A program made the position numbers and the translations under genes. This document shows, piece after piece, positions 1 through 7,854 of a DNA stretch of 11,365 nucleotides; positions within the stretch are counted from its first letter, which is position 1; the number at the start of each line of letters is the position of its first letter. The stretch is from an uncultured Collinsella sp. (GTDB taxonomy: Bacteria; Actinomycetota; Coriobacteriia; Coriobacteriales; Coriobacteriaceae): contig USOG01000033.1 of assembly GCA_900556365.1 (NCBI GenBank), forward strand, positions 1 to 11,365, in the 5' to 3' direction. The notes under the pieces were generated by a model. That model made no database searches. It was not told where the DNA came from and saw only the letters and a program-made list of their open reading frames with translations.

Positions 1-147
1 GACCTCGGCGGGCTGGGCCTCGGCGGCCGGGGCCTGCGCGTCGCCCGGGGCGGCGGGGGCGGCGTAGGCCGCGGGCCCGCACAGGGCCAGGGCGGCCGCG
101 ACCGCGAGGACGGCGGCCCCGGAAACTCGTTTCATGGAGCGTTTCAT
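1..147 (-). CDS. Secreted protein, N-terminal fragment (signal peptide only)
   Basis: The first 49 codons of a protein that continues beyond the left edge. The start is ATG at 147-145, with a good Shine-Dalgarno AGGGGG at 160-155 (7 bases before the ATG). A second in-frame Met follows at residue 5. The N-terminus MKRSMKRVSG is basic; it is followed by an Ala/Val/Leu-rich hydrophobic core and a likely signal peptidase I site after AAYA, around residue 29. A cysteine sits in the core, but the preceding residue is Leu, so I do not call a lipoprotein. The mature start is very Ala/Pro-rich and the DNA here is extremely GC-rich, unlike the AT-richer stretch just to the right. Only 34 bases separate it from the upstream pseudogene stop, so its promoter may lie inside that wreck. 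Function cannot be told from this piece. Confidence 0.75.
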   Translation of the reverse strand, partial: MKRSMKRVSGAAVLAVAAALALCGPAAYAAPAAPGDAQAPAAEAQPAEV

Positions 148-181
148 GGAAAATCCCCCTAATCTAGCAACGGTTTAGAGT

Positions 182-1092
182 CTACTCGATTGGGGGGACG
201 GGAGCCAAGCCCGCACAGTTAGCGTCGGCGTGACGTCCTTCGGCTACGGCACGGTTAAATGCATCGAACAACTGGGCTGCTTCCTCGGGACGCGAGGAAG
301 CATCTAAAACAGTGTTGAGAATGTCTCCCGCATCACGTCCATGTGTCTCCTTCGCAGGAACCGACGTGGTCTCGCCGTCAAGAATGCAAATACTGTCACG
401 AGGCACTGAAGCCACGACAACCGGCGAATGCGTGGTCACGATAAGCGGCACGTTGGGGAAGATGCGAACGAGGTCCTCCAGAATTCGTGCCTGCCAAAGA
501 GGGTGCAAATGAAGATCGATCCCGTCAATCATTACCACGCCCGGCGTCTTGAGCACACGATCCCCTAGTGCGGGGTTCAACATCGCCATGCGATATGCAA
601 TGCCCGCAAAAAGGCCCAACGTGCCACGATATCCGTCGCTCATAGAGTGAGTCCTATCGCGATGGTAACTACCATCGGCAGCGCTATATGTAAACACCAG
701 CTGGCCGAGTTCGGCATCAAAATCGACCATCGCATCCACGGTAGAAGCAGCGGCATCAAAACATGAGGCCAGTGCTTTTTTTACCGCAGAGAACAGTACG
801 CTGTCACGCCTATTCTGCCACTCCCAAATGGATTGAAATTTTAACCATACATTCTTACGTGCATCGTTCGAAGATGCCTGTAGGGCGCCTTCGTACCTGC
901 GCGTCCCGTTGGGCAACGACTGGTCTTTAGGTTCAACCCGCGTCCACAATCGATCGATCCCATAACGAGCAAGAATGGGAAGGAGAACCGTCTCGCCACT
1001 ACCGACAAGTTTTTCAGTCGATCGCCGGCATCCACTACAGGCGCAGCACCAACAATAGTCGTGCGGCCCTTGGCAGTATTAAGCGAACGCAA
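182..1092 (-). pseudogene. Broken COG3950-type AAA (SMC-like) ATPase
   Basis: Remnant of a predicted ATP-binding protein of the COG3950/AAA_21 type. The longest open piece runs 949-182 (255 codons, nominal TTG start), but homology-like sequence continues upstream. RSLNTAKGRTT (from 1092) is in one frame and LPILARYGIDRLWTR in the next, both typical of the region after Walker A in this family. Adding one A to the five-A run at 1014-1010 (minus strand) joins them into a smooth reading (DRLKKLVGSGETVLL). An in-frame TAG lies directly before 1092, and the Walker A half is absent. The C-terminal half keeps a signature-like MSDGYRGTLGLFAGIAYRM, the Walker B/D-loop IDGIDLHLHP and the switch TTHSP. 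The usual catalytic Glu (IDEIDLHLHP) is Gly (GGG, 523-521), and the C-terminal tail looks short. A dead gene, perhaps a former defence or 'virulence' ATPase. Family recognition is from memory of conserved motifs. Confidence 0.8.
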
Positions 1093-1118
1093 CTAAAACC
1101 GTTGCAAACGCAATTAGG

Positions 1119-1124
1119 TATAAT
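1119..1124 (+). promoter_or_regulatory. Predicted -10 box for the glycan operon
   Basis: A perfect TATAAT lies 30 bases before the ATG of the first glycosyltransferase gene, in an AT-rich patch next to the broken end of the ATPase pseudogene. The predicted start of transcription is about 1131. No good -35 is seen at 16-18 bases spacing (the sequence there is about AAACCG); TTGCAA at 1102-1107 is too close. A plausible but incomplete promoter. Confidence 0.45.
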
Positions 1125-1154
1125 TCTTCCAAATCGCCTAGAGAAAGTGTTTGA

Positions 1155-2255
1155 ATGCTGACCGTAATCGTGCCTACTTACAATGCCGAGCCGTATCTTT
1201 CTCAGGCTATAGGCAGCCTATTAAACGAAAAGAATATCGAACTGGAAATCCTCACCATCAACGATGGATCCACCGACAACTCGCTCGCCATTATGCAAGA
1301 TTTCGCTGCGCGCGACTCGCGCGTTCGAGTGATCGATAAGGCAAACCAGGGTTACGGCGCAACCTGCAATCTGGGCATTCGCGAGGCAAAGGGCGACTGG
1401 ATTGCCATCCTCGAACCCGATGACTGGATCGAGCCCGGAATGTACTCCGACATGCTTGCCTTTGCCAAGCGCGAATTTGGCGATCCGAACAAGCTCGATA
1501 TTATCGAGACCCCGTATTGGATCATTCGCAACCCCGATACCCCCCAAGAAGTCAAACTACATTGCGCATATCGCGGTCGCATTAAACCGTCTCGGCAACC
1601 GTTCACCATTCACGACGCTCCACACCTGCTGGCCCACCATCCGTCCATTTGGTCGGCAATCTATCGTCGCGACTTCCTGATGCAAAACAATATCTGGTTT
1701 AAGGAAATCCCCGGTGCGGGCTGGGCCGACAATCCATTCCTCGTCGAAACGCTATGCCAGGCAAAGGCCATCGCTTACTGGCCCAAGCCGTATTATTGCT
1801 ACCGCGAGGAAACACCCGAAAAGGCGGCCGCTCTGGCCAAGCGTGACCCCTTGATGCCGTTTAATCGCTGGAACGACATGGTCGATATTCTTGAGCGGCT
1901 CGACGTCACCGACTCCGCCGTCTGGACACCGCAAATCACACGCGGCTTCACCTATATGGGCATCATGATTGAGCACACCGGAATTGAGGGGCACCCCGAA
2001 ATCGAGCGGGCAATCCACAAGATGTTCGAACGCATGCCGCAAGAGCTGGTATTTGCCAATCCTCGCGTTACCCCTGCGGCCAAAAAGCTCTATGCCGAGT
2101 ATATGGGCATTGCCAATCCTAAAATCAGCTACTGCGCGTACGCCAAGGACCTCGTGGGCGAGGGCCTGTATAACGTATGGAACAAGGGCCCCAAGCAGAC
2201 TCTAAAAATGATTACATCCCACTTTGGCTCATACAACGCACGCGCTGGAAAATAG
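1155..2255 (+). CDS. GT2 family glycosyltransferase
   Basis: A 366-residue family 2 (GT-A fold) glycosyltransferase that would move a sugar from a nucleotide-sugar donor to a surface-glycan acceptor on the inner membrane face. The N-terminus reads MLTVIVPTYNAEPYL, the classic GT2 first strand. The nucleotide-binding loop NDGSTD is at residues 36-41. The metal-binding DxD equivalent is EPDDW with D89 and D90. A later WSAIYRRDFL...GAGWADNPF block resembles the acceptor side of capsule and exopolysaccharide GT2 enzymes. No membrane segment is evident, so it is probably cytosolic or peripheral. The start at 1155 fits the conserved N-terminus and has a modest purine-rich AGAGAAAG before it. The acyltransferase gene starts 4 bases after its stop, implying one operon. 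Donor and acceptor cannot be read from sequence. Confidence 0.92.
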   Translation: MLTVIVPTYNAEPYLSQAIGSLLNEKNIELEILTINDGSTDNSLAIMQDFAARDSRVRVIDKANQGYGATCNLGIREAKGDWIAILEPDDWIEPGMYSDMLAFAKREFGDPNKLDIIETPYWIIRNPDTPQEVKLHCAYRGRIKPSRQPFTIHDAPHLLAHHPSIWSAIYRRDFLMQNNIWFKEIPGAGWADNPFLVETLCQAKAIAYWPKPYYCYREETPEKAAALAKRDPLMPFNRWNDMVDILERLDVTDSAVWTPQITRGFTYMGIMIEHTGIEGHPEIERAIHKMFERMPQELVFANPRVTPAAKKLYAEYMGIANPKISYCAYAKDLVGEGLYNVWNKGPKQTLKMITSHFGSYNARAGK

Positions 2256-2259
2256 CCTG

Positions 2260-3405
2260 ATGGGCAGCAAAGCAAGCAGAAATACCTCCATCGAAGCGCT
2301 GCGCTTGGTCGCGGTCGCTGGGATCGCCATATTCCACACGTTTCAGTGGACCTTTCAAGCCGTTTGCACCGGCCTACCGGAATATGCGCCGCTCGCTGTC
2401 TTCCCTTACTCCGGTGCGCTCGGCTTTATCAACCTGCTGGGCTGTTGGGCCAACGAGGTCTTTTTTATGATCTCGGGGTACTTCCTTATCCCTTCGGCGG
2501 TACGCGCCCTCCAAAACGGGTCATCCGCGCAGTACCTCACTCGTAAATCGTTTGCGCGGTTAAAGAAGATCGTCTTGCCCACGCTCTTTTATTGCGCTGT
2601 CTGCCTGCTTGTCTCGATGTACGTCTATCCCCTGCCTGAAATCTCACTACACGAGATCGGCTGGCTCACGTTGGGCATCGAGTTTATCTGGGTCTACGCC
2701 GCCTCCGTATTGCTCGTCCCAATGATTGCGCTGATACGACAGCGGATCGGCAGCAAAAGGGCCCCGTTTGTCGTAGCACTTCTCGTGCTCGCAACATTTG
2801 GAATCAACTGCCACATCGCAGCGACGGCAAACGAAGCGGCCGGTATCGTTTTGTGGCGCAAGCTCATGAGCGCCGTTACCTACCTGGTCGCGTTTATTGC
2901 AGCTGGAGAAATGCGCTTTGTCCTCAAATACCACGGCAACGCATCCGGCGCTCAAAAATCCAAGATCGCACTCATCGGACTCGGTGCCGCCACCATCGCG
3001 CTCGAGCTTCTGCTATCGGCAAACAGCCAGTACAACGCGCTCTGGAAGCTCTCCTACAAGCCAACTTCCGTCATATCCTTCATCTTGGCCGTCGCATCCG
3101 TTGCCGCCGCAGCGCTCCATCAGCCGCGCCACGAAGTCCCAGCTGCAGACAAGACAATCATGTCTCTCGCCGCAGGAACGCTCGCTTTCTACGCCGTACA
3201 ATCGTTTACCTGCAATGTCTGGCGACCCATCTTTGACAATGCAATCTACACCATGGCGTCAGGCATCCAAACGGGAGACCCCCATCCAGCCGCCGCCATT
3301 TTGTTCGGAATCCTTATGAGCCTTTGTCTCGCGCTTGCCCTACTCCTCGTGGATATCGTTCGCCGGACTGTGGTCGACACCATCAAGGCCCATATGAACA
3401 GTTAG
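2260..3405 (+). CDS. Acyltransferase family 3 membrane protein (OafA/WecH-like)
   Basis: A polytopic membrane protein of about 381 residues resembling acyltransferase-3 (PF01757) proteins, which O-acylate surface sugars using acyl-CoA. Near the N-terminus, SIEALRLVAVAGIAIFHTF gives the family's R...H pattern, with R15 and H26 in the first membrane helix. EVFFMISGYFL at residues 66-76 matches the conserved 'FF(M/I)ISGY' of helix 2. About ten hydrophobic segments follow, and a charged cytosolic tail ends the protein. I chose ATG 2260, 4 bases after the upstream stop. An in-frame TTG at 2224 would overlap the glycosyltransferase by 32 bases and adds a non-conserved leader. It most likely decorates the product of the neighbouring glycosyltransferases. 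The stop TAG (3403-3405) interlocks with the stop of the convergent gene. Confidence 0.85.
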   Translation: MGSKASRNTSIEALRLVAVAGIAIFHTFQWTFQAVCTGLPEYAPLAVFPYSGALGFINLLGCWANEVFFMISGYFLIPSAVRALQNGSSAQYLTRKSFARLKKIVLPTLFYCAVCLLVSMYVYPLPEISLHEIGWLTLGIEFIWVYAASVLLVPMIALIRQRIGSKRAPFVVALLVLATFGINCHIAATANEAAGIVLWRKLMSAVTYLVAFIAAGEMRFVLKYHGNASGAQKSKIALIGLGAATIALELLLSANSQYNALWKLSYKPTSVISFILAVASVAAAALHQPRHEVPAADKTIMSLAAGTLAFYAVQSFTCNVWRPIFDNAIYTMASGIQTGDPHPAAAILFGILMSLCLALALLLVDIVRRTVVDTIKAHMNS

Positions 3406-4784
3406 ACGTCCTTCTGACCCTGCAGACCACGAAGCGCGCTTACACCAGAAGCAAATAAAATCGCAAAAACAATCGCCCAGTTCTTGCAGCCAAATACCGG
3501 AATATGAACGATCGCATGGTCATGCATAACAACGAAATAACCCAGAACAACAACCAGAGGCAGCACCATGAGTAGCGACCGAATCAACACCTTGCGACGA
3601 CGACCGCCTTGCGCGCCACCCCGTATTGAGCATACGAATACGGCAATCCAGATCACCAATACGGCAGCAAACGAAACAAGACAAACGACGTTCGAGATCA
3701 TCGCATAACCAGCAGTTGAGCAAATGGCAAACAGCTGCGGGCTCATGCAATAAAACTCCTTCAAAACCTGAGGCCAGTCAGCTTGGGGCAACAGTGACGA
3801 AGCCCCATGCGCAGACCAAATGCCCATCTCGCCCAGAACGTTCGAAAAGACCTCGTTCCAACCCAGCACAAATGCCGCGACAACCCATTTCATCGCCCAG
3901 GTAAACACAAACGAAAGCCCAAACCCAAAGAGTGCCTGCAGCATCGTGACGACGCAGCGCTTGGGGCGCTCACCCTCGGGGAGCGCAATGAAGGCGAAAA
4001 AGCAATGCAGGGCGACGACTGCGGCAGGAATGGTTAAAAAGTCAAGAAACGAAAACACGGCGCCCGTCGCTATCGACCAAAGGACAAGACGGCTTATGAA
4101 AACCCGTGCGTTCGGGGCCGAGTCCAAACGAAGGCTCATGCAAGACATCATGATGAGCGCCACAAAGAACGAGATGCACAGTAGCAGATCACCGATAACA
4201 TTGAAAAACAGATTGGTCGAGAACAACAGGATTGCAAGGAAACCCAACGTCAATGGCTTTGAAAACCGCTTCCGCAAGGCAACGTAAGCGCAAGCGGAGC
4301 CGACAATCGCCAGAGCAGCTGCGGGCGCCACGACAACGTCGATACCGCCAATAAACAGGCAGACATTCGTAAGCAGCTGCCATCCATGCCAATACCGGTA
4401 GTACTGCTGATGCGTAATCCCGCCGGCTTTCGTAACGTCATCAATCTCGGCAACAGCCATCGTCTTAAACGGAGAACCTTGGTCCTTTTGCTGTGCGACT
4501 TCAATGATAAAGCGATTGTTGTCAAAGCAAACAGGACCAGCTGCAACACGGTGGTCGTAGACATACATGTCAGACAACAGGGCCGAGGACTCCGAACCCT
4601 GCGCATGCGACTCGATAACGGGCCTCGGTAGGCAATTCGCCGCGGTATTGCTCAGGACAAAGACAAGTTGAAATGCCACGAACAGCAGCAGGCATTTGGC
4701 GGGCAGGGTGTCGGCAAAGGAGGCTAAACGAGTTTTATTCACAGGGCATCCAAACAGAAAGATCGCATCCACAGGAATCGGCAT
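3402..4784 (-). CDS. Polytopic membrane protein, possible GT-C-type glycosyltransferase
   Basis: Reads 460 residues. The first membrane helix is at about 31-45. An extracytoplasmic loop of about 100 residues follows, containing SDMYVYDHR (71-79) and YYRYWHGWQ (128-136). About nine or ten more helices follow, and the protein ends in a short basic cytosolic tail. One large loop after helix 1, an aromatic/His-rich 'YWHG' and a late H-x-x-x-H-IP-F segment recall GT-C polyprenyl-phosphate-dependent transferases and related wall-glycan proteins. I see no firm catalytic Asp pair, so the assignment is tentative. It lies between the acyltransferase and the GlfT2-like gene, which supports a surface-glycan role. 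The ATG at 4784 has no clear Shine-Dalgarno; a GTG at 4742 (giving MNKTRLASFAD...) is a credible alternative start and leaves helix 1 intact. Confidence 0.7.
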   Translation of the reverse strand: MPIPVDAIFLFGCPVNKTRLASFADTLPAKCLLLFVAFQLVFVLSNTAANCLPRPVIESHAQGSESSALLSDMYVYDHRVAAGPVCFDNNRFIIEVAQQKDQGSPFKTMAVAEIDDVTKAGGITHQQYYRYWHGWQLLTNVCLFIGGIDVVVAPAAALAIVGSACAYVALRKRFSKPLTLGFLAILLFSTNLFFNVIGDLLLCISFFVALIMMSCMSLRLDSAPNARVFISRLVLWSIATGAVFSFLDFLTIPAAVVALHCFFAFIALPEGERPKRCVVTMLQALFGFGLSFVFTWAMKWVVAAFVLGWNEVFSNVLGEMGIWSAHGASSLLPQADWPQVLKEFYCMSPQLFAICSTAGYAMISNVVCLVSFAAVLVIWIAVFVCSIRGGAQGGRRRKVLIRSLLMVLPLVVVLGYFVVMHDHAIVHIPVFGCKNWAIVFAILFASGVSALRGLQGQKDV

Positions 4785-4899
4785 CTATGTAATACCACAA
4801 TGCGCGCTTGCAACCTCGCCACGCTCACACGTCAACCAAGCTTGTAGCAAACGTTCTTGGTGATTAGCGGAACATTACCCGCGGGCGCCCGCCTACGCT

Positions 4900-4905
4900 T
4901 ACAAT
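4900..4905 (+). promoter_or_regulatory. Predicted -10 box for the GlfT2-like gene
   Basis: TACAAT ends 74 bases before the preferred ATG. No strong -35 is visible: TTACCC at 4875-4880 is 19 bases away. The predicted transcription start (about 4912) falls within the palindrome at 4909-4926. Confidence 0.4.
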
Positions 4906-4908
4906 AGT

Positions 4909-4926
4909 CGTGTCCCATGGGACACG
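4909..4926. promoter_or_regulatory. 18-bp perfect palindrome at the transcription start, likely operator
   Basis: CGTGTCCCATGGGACACG reads the same on both strands with no mismatch. It sits directly after the predicted -10 box and 54 bases before the start codon of the GlfT2-like gene. A bound dimer here would block transcription initiation or escape. If transcribed, it could instead form a short 5' hairpin. The half-site TGTCCCA also occurs three times upstream of the Rrf2 regulator gene in this window, with a different arrangement. Confidence 0.6.
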
Positions 4927-4979
4927 TTGTTTATTCCGCAGGGCCGATATGCTGCCCACGCGAAAGGATATTCTCGTTC

Positions 4980-5999
4980 ATGACTTCCACCCTCCCCGCT
5001 CCCATCGATAAGCTCGCCATCGTCGTCGTTACGTACAAGCGTCAGGAACTCCTGGCCAACTTGTTCGACTCCATGACCGAGCTCACGGCAACGCCCTGGC
5101 GCATCGTGATTGTCGATAACGAGAATTCGCGCGAGACCGAGGCCATGTGCACCGCATTCAACGAGCGCCTGGCCAACCTATGGGGCATCGACACCGATCA
5201 GCCCGATTCACAGGGTAACACCGACCGTGTCATCTACGCCCCGCAGCTCGAAAACGGCGGCGGTGCAGGTGGCTTCTCCGCCGGCACCAAATGCGCCTAC
5301 GACCTGGGCGCCCAGTGGTTCTGGGTGATGGACGACGACGTGCTCGTCATCCCCGAAGGCATCGAGCGTCTTGCCAAGTGGACCGACCGCTACGATGTCA
5401 TCCAGGGTTCGCGCCTGGACTTTGACGGCGGCGCCTTCTTTTGGCAGTACCAGCTCATCCTTTCGCTTGGTATCCCCAACCCCATCGCTAAGTGTGACCT
5501 GGGCCCCAAGGGCTACCGCGCCATGAACCAGTTGTGCTTTGAAGGCGGCCTGTTCTCGCGCCGCGTGGTCGACAAGATCGGCCTGCCGGATGCGCGATTC
5601 TTCATCTACGGCGACGATGCCTGCTACGGCTACGTGGCCAGCCAGCACTTCCCCGCCGCCGTTGTTGCCGACGTGGTGCTCAAGCGTGCCCGCGCTGTCT
5701 CTAACTGGGATATCGCCGGCAAGCGCCAGCTCAACTCTACGAGCGACACCAACCGCTACTACATCATGCGCAACCGCGGTTATCTGGCCCGCTACATGCA
5801 GATTTACGGCGACTATCACCCCGCGCTGTTCCGTCTGGGCAACGTCGCGACCTTCTGCAAGGAGTTCATTCGCCTGGCTGCCGTTGACAAGTGCTTCAAG
5901 ACCGGTATTCCGGCGCTGCGCCGAGGCATGAAGGACGCCCGCAAGATCGTCAAGGATCCCAACTGGAAGCCCATGCCGCCCATGAAGGACACCGAGTAA
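4980..5999 (+). CDS. GlfT2-like GT2 glycosyltransferase (galactofuranosyl/rhamnosyl type)
   Basis: A 339-residue GT-A enzyme of the COG1216/GlfT2-like type, which extends wall or surface polysaccharide chains from nucleotide sugars such as UDP-Galf or dTDP-Rha. LAIVVVTYKR opens the fold near residue 12. NGGGAGGF at 92-99 is the family's conserved N-x-GG-x-GG loop. VMDDDV with D118-D120 is the metal site. FFIYGDDACY with D212 and D213 matches the late 'W/Y-G-D-D' catalytic region. A C-terminal RYYIMRNRGYL segment is typical of this group. ATG 4980 is preferred: AAGGA lies 12 bases upstream and the conserved strand starts shortly after. ATG 4917 lies inside the palindrome, has no ribosome site, and its 21 extra residues look unconserved. 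The gene converges with the ATPase-like gene, 24 bases apart. No clear terminator is seen between them. Confidence 0.9.
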   Translation: MTSTLPAPIDKLAIVVVTYKRQELLANLFDSMTELTATPWRIVIVDNENSRETEAMCTAFNERLANLWGIDTDQPDSQGNTDRVIYAPQLENGGGAGGFSAGTKCAYDLGAQWFWVMDDDVLVIPEGIERLAKWTDRYDVIQGSRLDFDGGAFFWQYQLILSLGIPNPIAKCDLGPKGYRAMNQLCFEGGLFSRRVVDKIGLPDARFFIYGDDACYGYVASQHFPAAVVADVVLKRARAVSNWDIAGKRQLNSTSDTNRYYIMRNRGYLARYMQIYGDYHPALFRLGNVATFCKEFIRLAAVDKCFKTGIPALRRGMKDARKIVKDPNWKPMPPMKDTE

Positions 6000-6023
6000 C
6001 GGAAGCCGGAAACACCTCGGCGC

Positions 6024-7823
6024 TTAAAGCCGCTGGCACACCGTAGCCACATGCTGCCCATCAAAACCGAACCCCCAGCGCATGCGACCCACGCCGGGGC
6101 GCGGCACACGGATTTCGTCGATGCCGTCGCGCTCTATGTCGAGCAGCGCCTGCACGGCCAGCAATTCCAGGCCCAGCGCATCCACACCGGGGTCATACAT
6201 CATGTTGATCGTTATCAGCGGACGTTCATCGAGCATACCGATCGTATCGGCTATGTCGAACACGGCGCCCGTGGGAAAAACCTGGATGTCGCAGCGACCC
6301 GCGCCACACTTTCGCCTCGAGGCAGGATTGGCATAGCCCGGCAAGCCAAAGCAGAGCCCCTGCAAGAGCAGATGATATGGCAGTGGCGCATCTGGGTCGG
6401 TCGCACCGATTCCCGCATCTCCTAAGATGCGGCTTAGCGCCCGCCTCACGGTATCCTCGTTCCCATGGCACAGCCCGTCGCGAAACGCATCGACGTCTCG
6501 AATGTCTTCTGCAGCGCACTCAAACCACTCAATAATCACTAGACGCAAGGTCTGGCGAAGCTCGTTATTGGGCAATCGCAAAGCACGGAGGCGATCGCCA
6601 TGCTCCGGCTCCTCAGTCATATCCGTCGTGAGAAAACCGGACAGATACAGCGCTGTCCACATGCCATCGTCAGGCGAGACATCTGGCTCTGCAGTGCCCA
6701 AACAAAGCGGGACCTCAGCGCACCCATGGGCCTCGAGCAAATCAAACAAGACCGAAAGGCGGTCGAGATTCCACCCGGCAACTACCCTACTCAGACAATT
6801 GGCATATCCATACAGATCGGCACGCACAGGCGCCGTGCAGCCTCGGCCCAGAAAACCGATCACACGCTCTGGACTCGAGCAATAGGCCCTGCCAAACCGA
6901 TATCCCTCGAGCCATTCACGCGCATCATCCAGGTATTCCTCGCGCCCAGCATGATTCAACAGAGCCTCGACCTCGGCATCCGAAAAACCGAACCAACGGT
7001 CACACCACGCCGACAGCGGCGTCGTCAGACAATACGAGCAGCCGCGCGAAGAAAGCGCCGCTTCGGCGGGACCGGGACACTCCCCCATCAGACACGTCAG
7101 CCGCAACGAATCGCGCGCAGTGGCAATGGCGTCAAACAGCGCACGGTCAAGTAGTTCTGCCGGATCGGCGTCGGAAGCGTCCCTCGCGCTCGCACGGCGA
7201 GACCACGCCGCATCGTACCCATCAACGAGCAATACAACCTGCTCATCGCAGGCAATCTCCAGCAGCTCTATGAGCACGCCAAGCACCGAGGCGACCTCAT
7301 CCTCGCTCGCCGCGCCACGCGCAACGCGTTCGATGTGACGCACCTTGTCTCGAGCTAAATCCGGAGCCTCCAAAAGCGCCAGCAGACGAGCGCACTCGCC
7401 CGAAAGAGCATCGCGCACGACGTCGGCAATAGCGGCGCCACGCCTCGCAGCGCCAGAAAAGTCCAGCGATATCACCGGATAGCAAGCGTACTCATCCCGA
7501 TAGCGCCCGCCGTCTGCATCCCAAATCTGAGCATCGGCAAACAAACGCTGACCAGCGCGACTGACCGCCGGACGCTCCAGAAAAGCCCTGAGCATCGACA
7601 AGTTCATGCTCTTGCCAAAACCCTCGGGTCGACAGCACACCACAACGGACGCGTCGCAATCCAACACATCTGCAATAAACATGGTCTTGTCGACCAGCGT
7701 GCAGCAACCAAGAGCCTCCGCATAGTCGTGCATGCCAATGGGTAAAGCCGCATCGTCGGCACAGCCGATCAAACGCACGCCAAAGCCGGCAGCACAACCA
7801 TTATTTGCCTGTTCAGACACCAA
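6024..7823 (-). CDS. AAA-ATPase-like / PD-(D/E)XK family protein, probably catalytically degenerate
   Basis: A 599-residue protein of the AAA-ATPase_like (PF09820) plus C-terminal PD-(D/E)XK nuclease (DUF1703-type) architecture. LPIGMHDYAEALGCCTLVDKT at 27-47 is the family's opening 'DF...YVDKT' block. RPEGFGKSMNLSML (65-78) is the P-loop, where relatives usually read RPRRFGKTLNLSML. The Walker B region VVLLVDGYDAAW (about 196-207) has Gly202 (codon GGG, 7220-7218) where VDEYD is usual. Near the C-terminus, PYHLLLQGL and GAGRCDI (D512) match the nuclease fold, but the expected E-x-K strand reads ITINMM (537-542). The frame is open and full length. The role of such proteins is not well established. 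The start is TTG 7823 or GTG 7820, behind AGGGGG at 7835-7830. It may be a structural or regulatory relic. Confidence 0.85.
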   Translation of the reverse strand: MVSEQANNGCAAGFGVRLIGCADDAALPIGMHDYAEALGCCTLVDKTMFIADVLDCDASVVVCCRPEGFGKSMNLSMLRAFLERPAVSRAGQRLFADAQIWDADGGRYRDEYACYPVISLDFSGAARRGAAIADVVRDALSGECARLLALLEAPDLARDKVRHIERVARGAASEDEVASVLGVLIELLEIACDEQVVLLVDGYDAAWSRRASARDASDADPAELLDRALFDAIATARDSLRLTCLMGECPGPAEAALSSRGCSYCLTTPLSAWCDRWFGFSDAEVEALLNHAGREEYLDDAREWLEGYRFGRAYCSSPERVIGFLGRGCTAPVRADLYGYANCLSRVVAGWNLDRLSVLFDLLEAHGCAEVPLCLGTAEPDVSPDDGMWTALYLSGFLTTDMTEEPEHGDRLRALRLPNNELRQTLRLVIIEWFECAAEDIRDVDAFRDGLCHGNEDTVRRALSRILGDAGIGATDPDAPLPYHLLLQGLCFGLPGYANPASRRKCGAGRCDIQVFPTGAVFDIADTIGMLDERPLITINMMYDPGVDALGLELLAVQALLDIERDGIDEIRVPRPGVGRMRWGFGFDGQHVATVCQRL

Positions 7824-7854
7824 AACGTTCCCCCTAAATCACAACACGGTGCCA

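Noticed and set aside
986..1003. VGSGET in the ATPase wreck as a degenerate Walker A (K to E)
   Set aside because: It lies directly before LPILARYGIDRLW, which in COG3950 proteins comes well after Walker A. The resemblance to a P-loop is chance.
2224..2259. TTG 2224 as the start of the acyltransferase
   Set aside because: It would overlap the preceding gene by 32 bases and adds residues before a typical N-terminus. ATG 2260 follows the stop by 4 bases.
4917..4979. ATG 4917 as the start of the GlfT2-like gene
   Set aside because: It lies in the palindrome at the predicted transcription start and lacks a ribosome site. ATG 4980 has AAGGA and begins next to the conserved GT2 strand.
5208..5819. 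203-codon minus-strand open frame inside the GlfT2-like gene
   Set aside because: Val/Ala/Gly-rich antisense shadow of a high-GC gene, with no motif and fully inside a well-supported gene.
6000..6060. Bidirectional terminator between the convergent GlfT2-like and ATPase-like genes
   Set aside because: Only short imperfect GC arms (such as CGGC/GCCG) and no T-tract on either strand.
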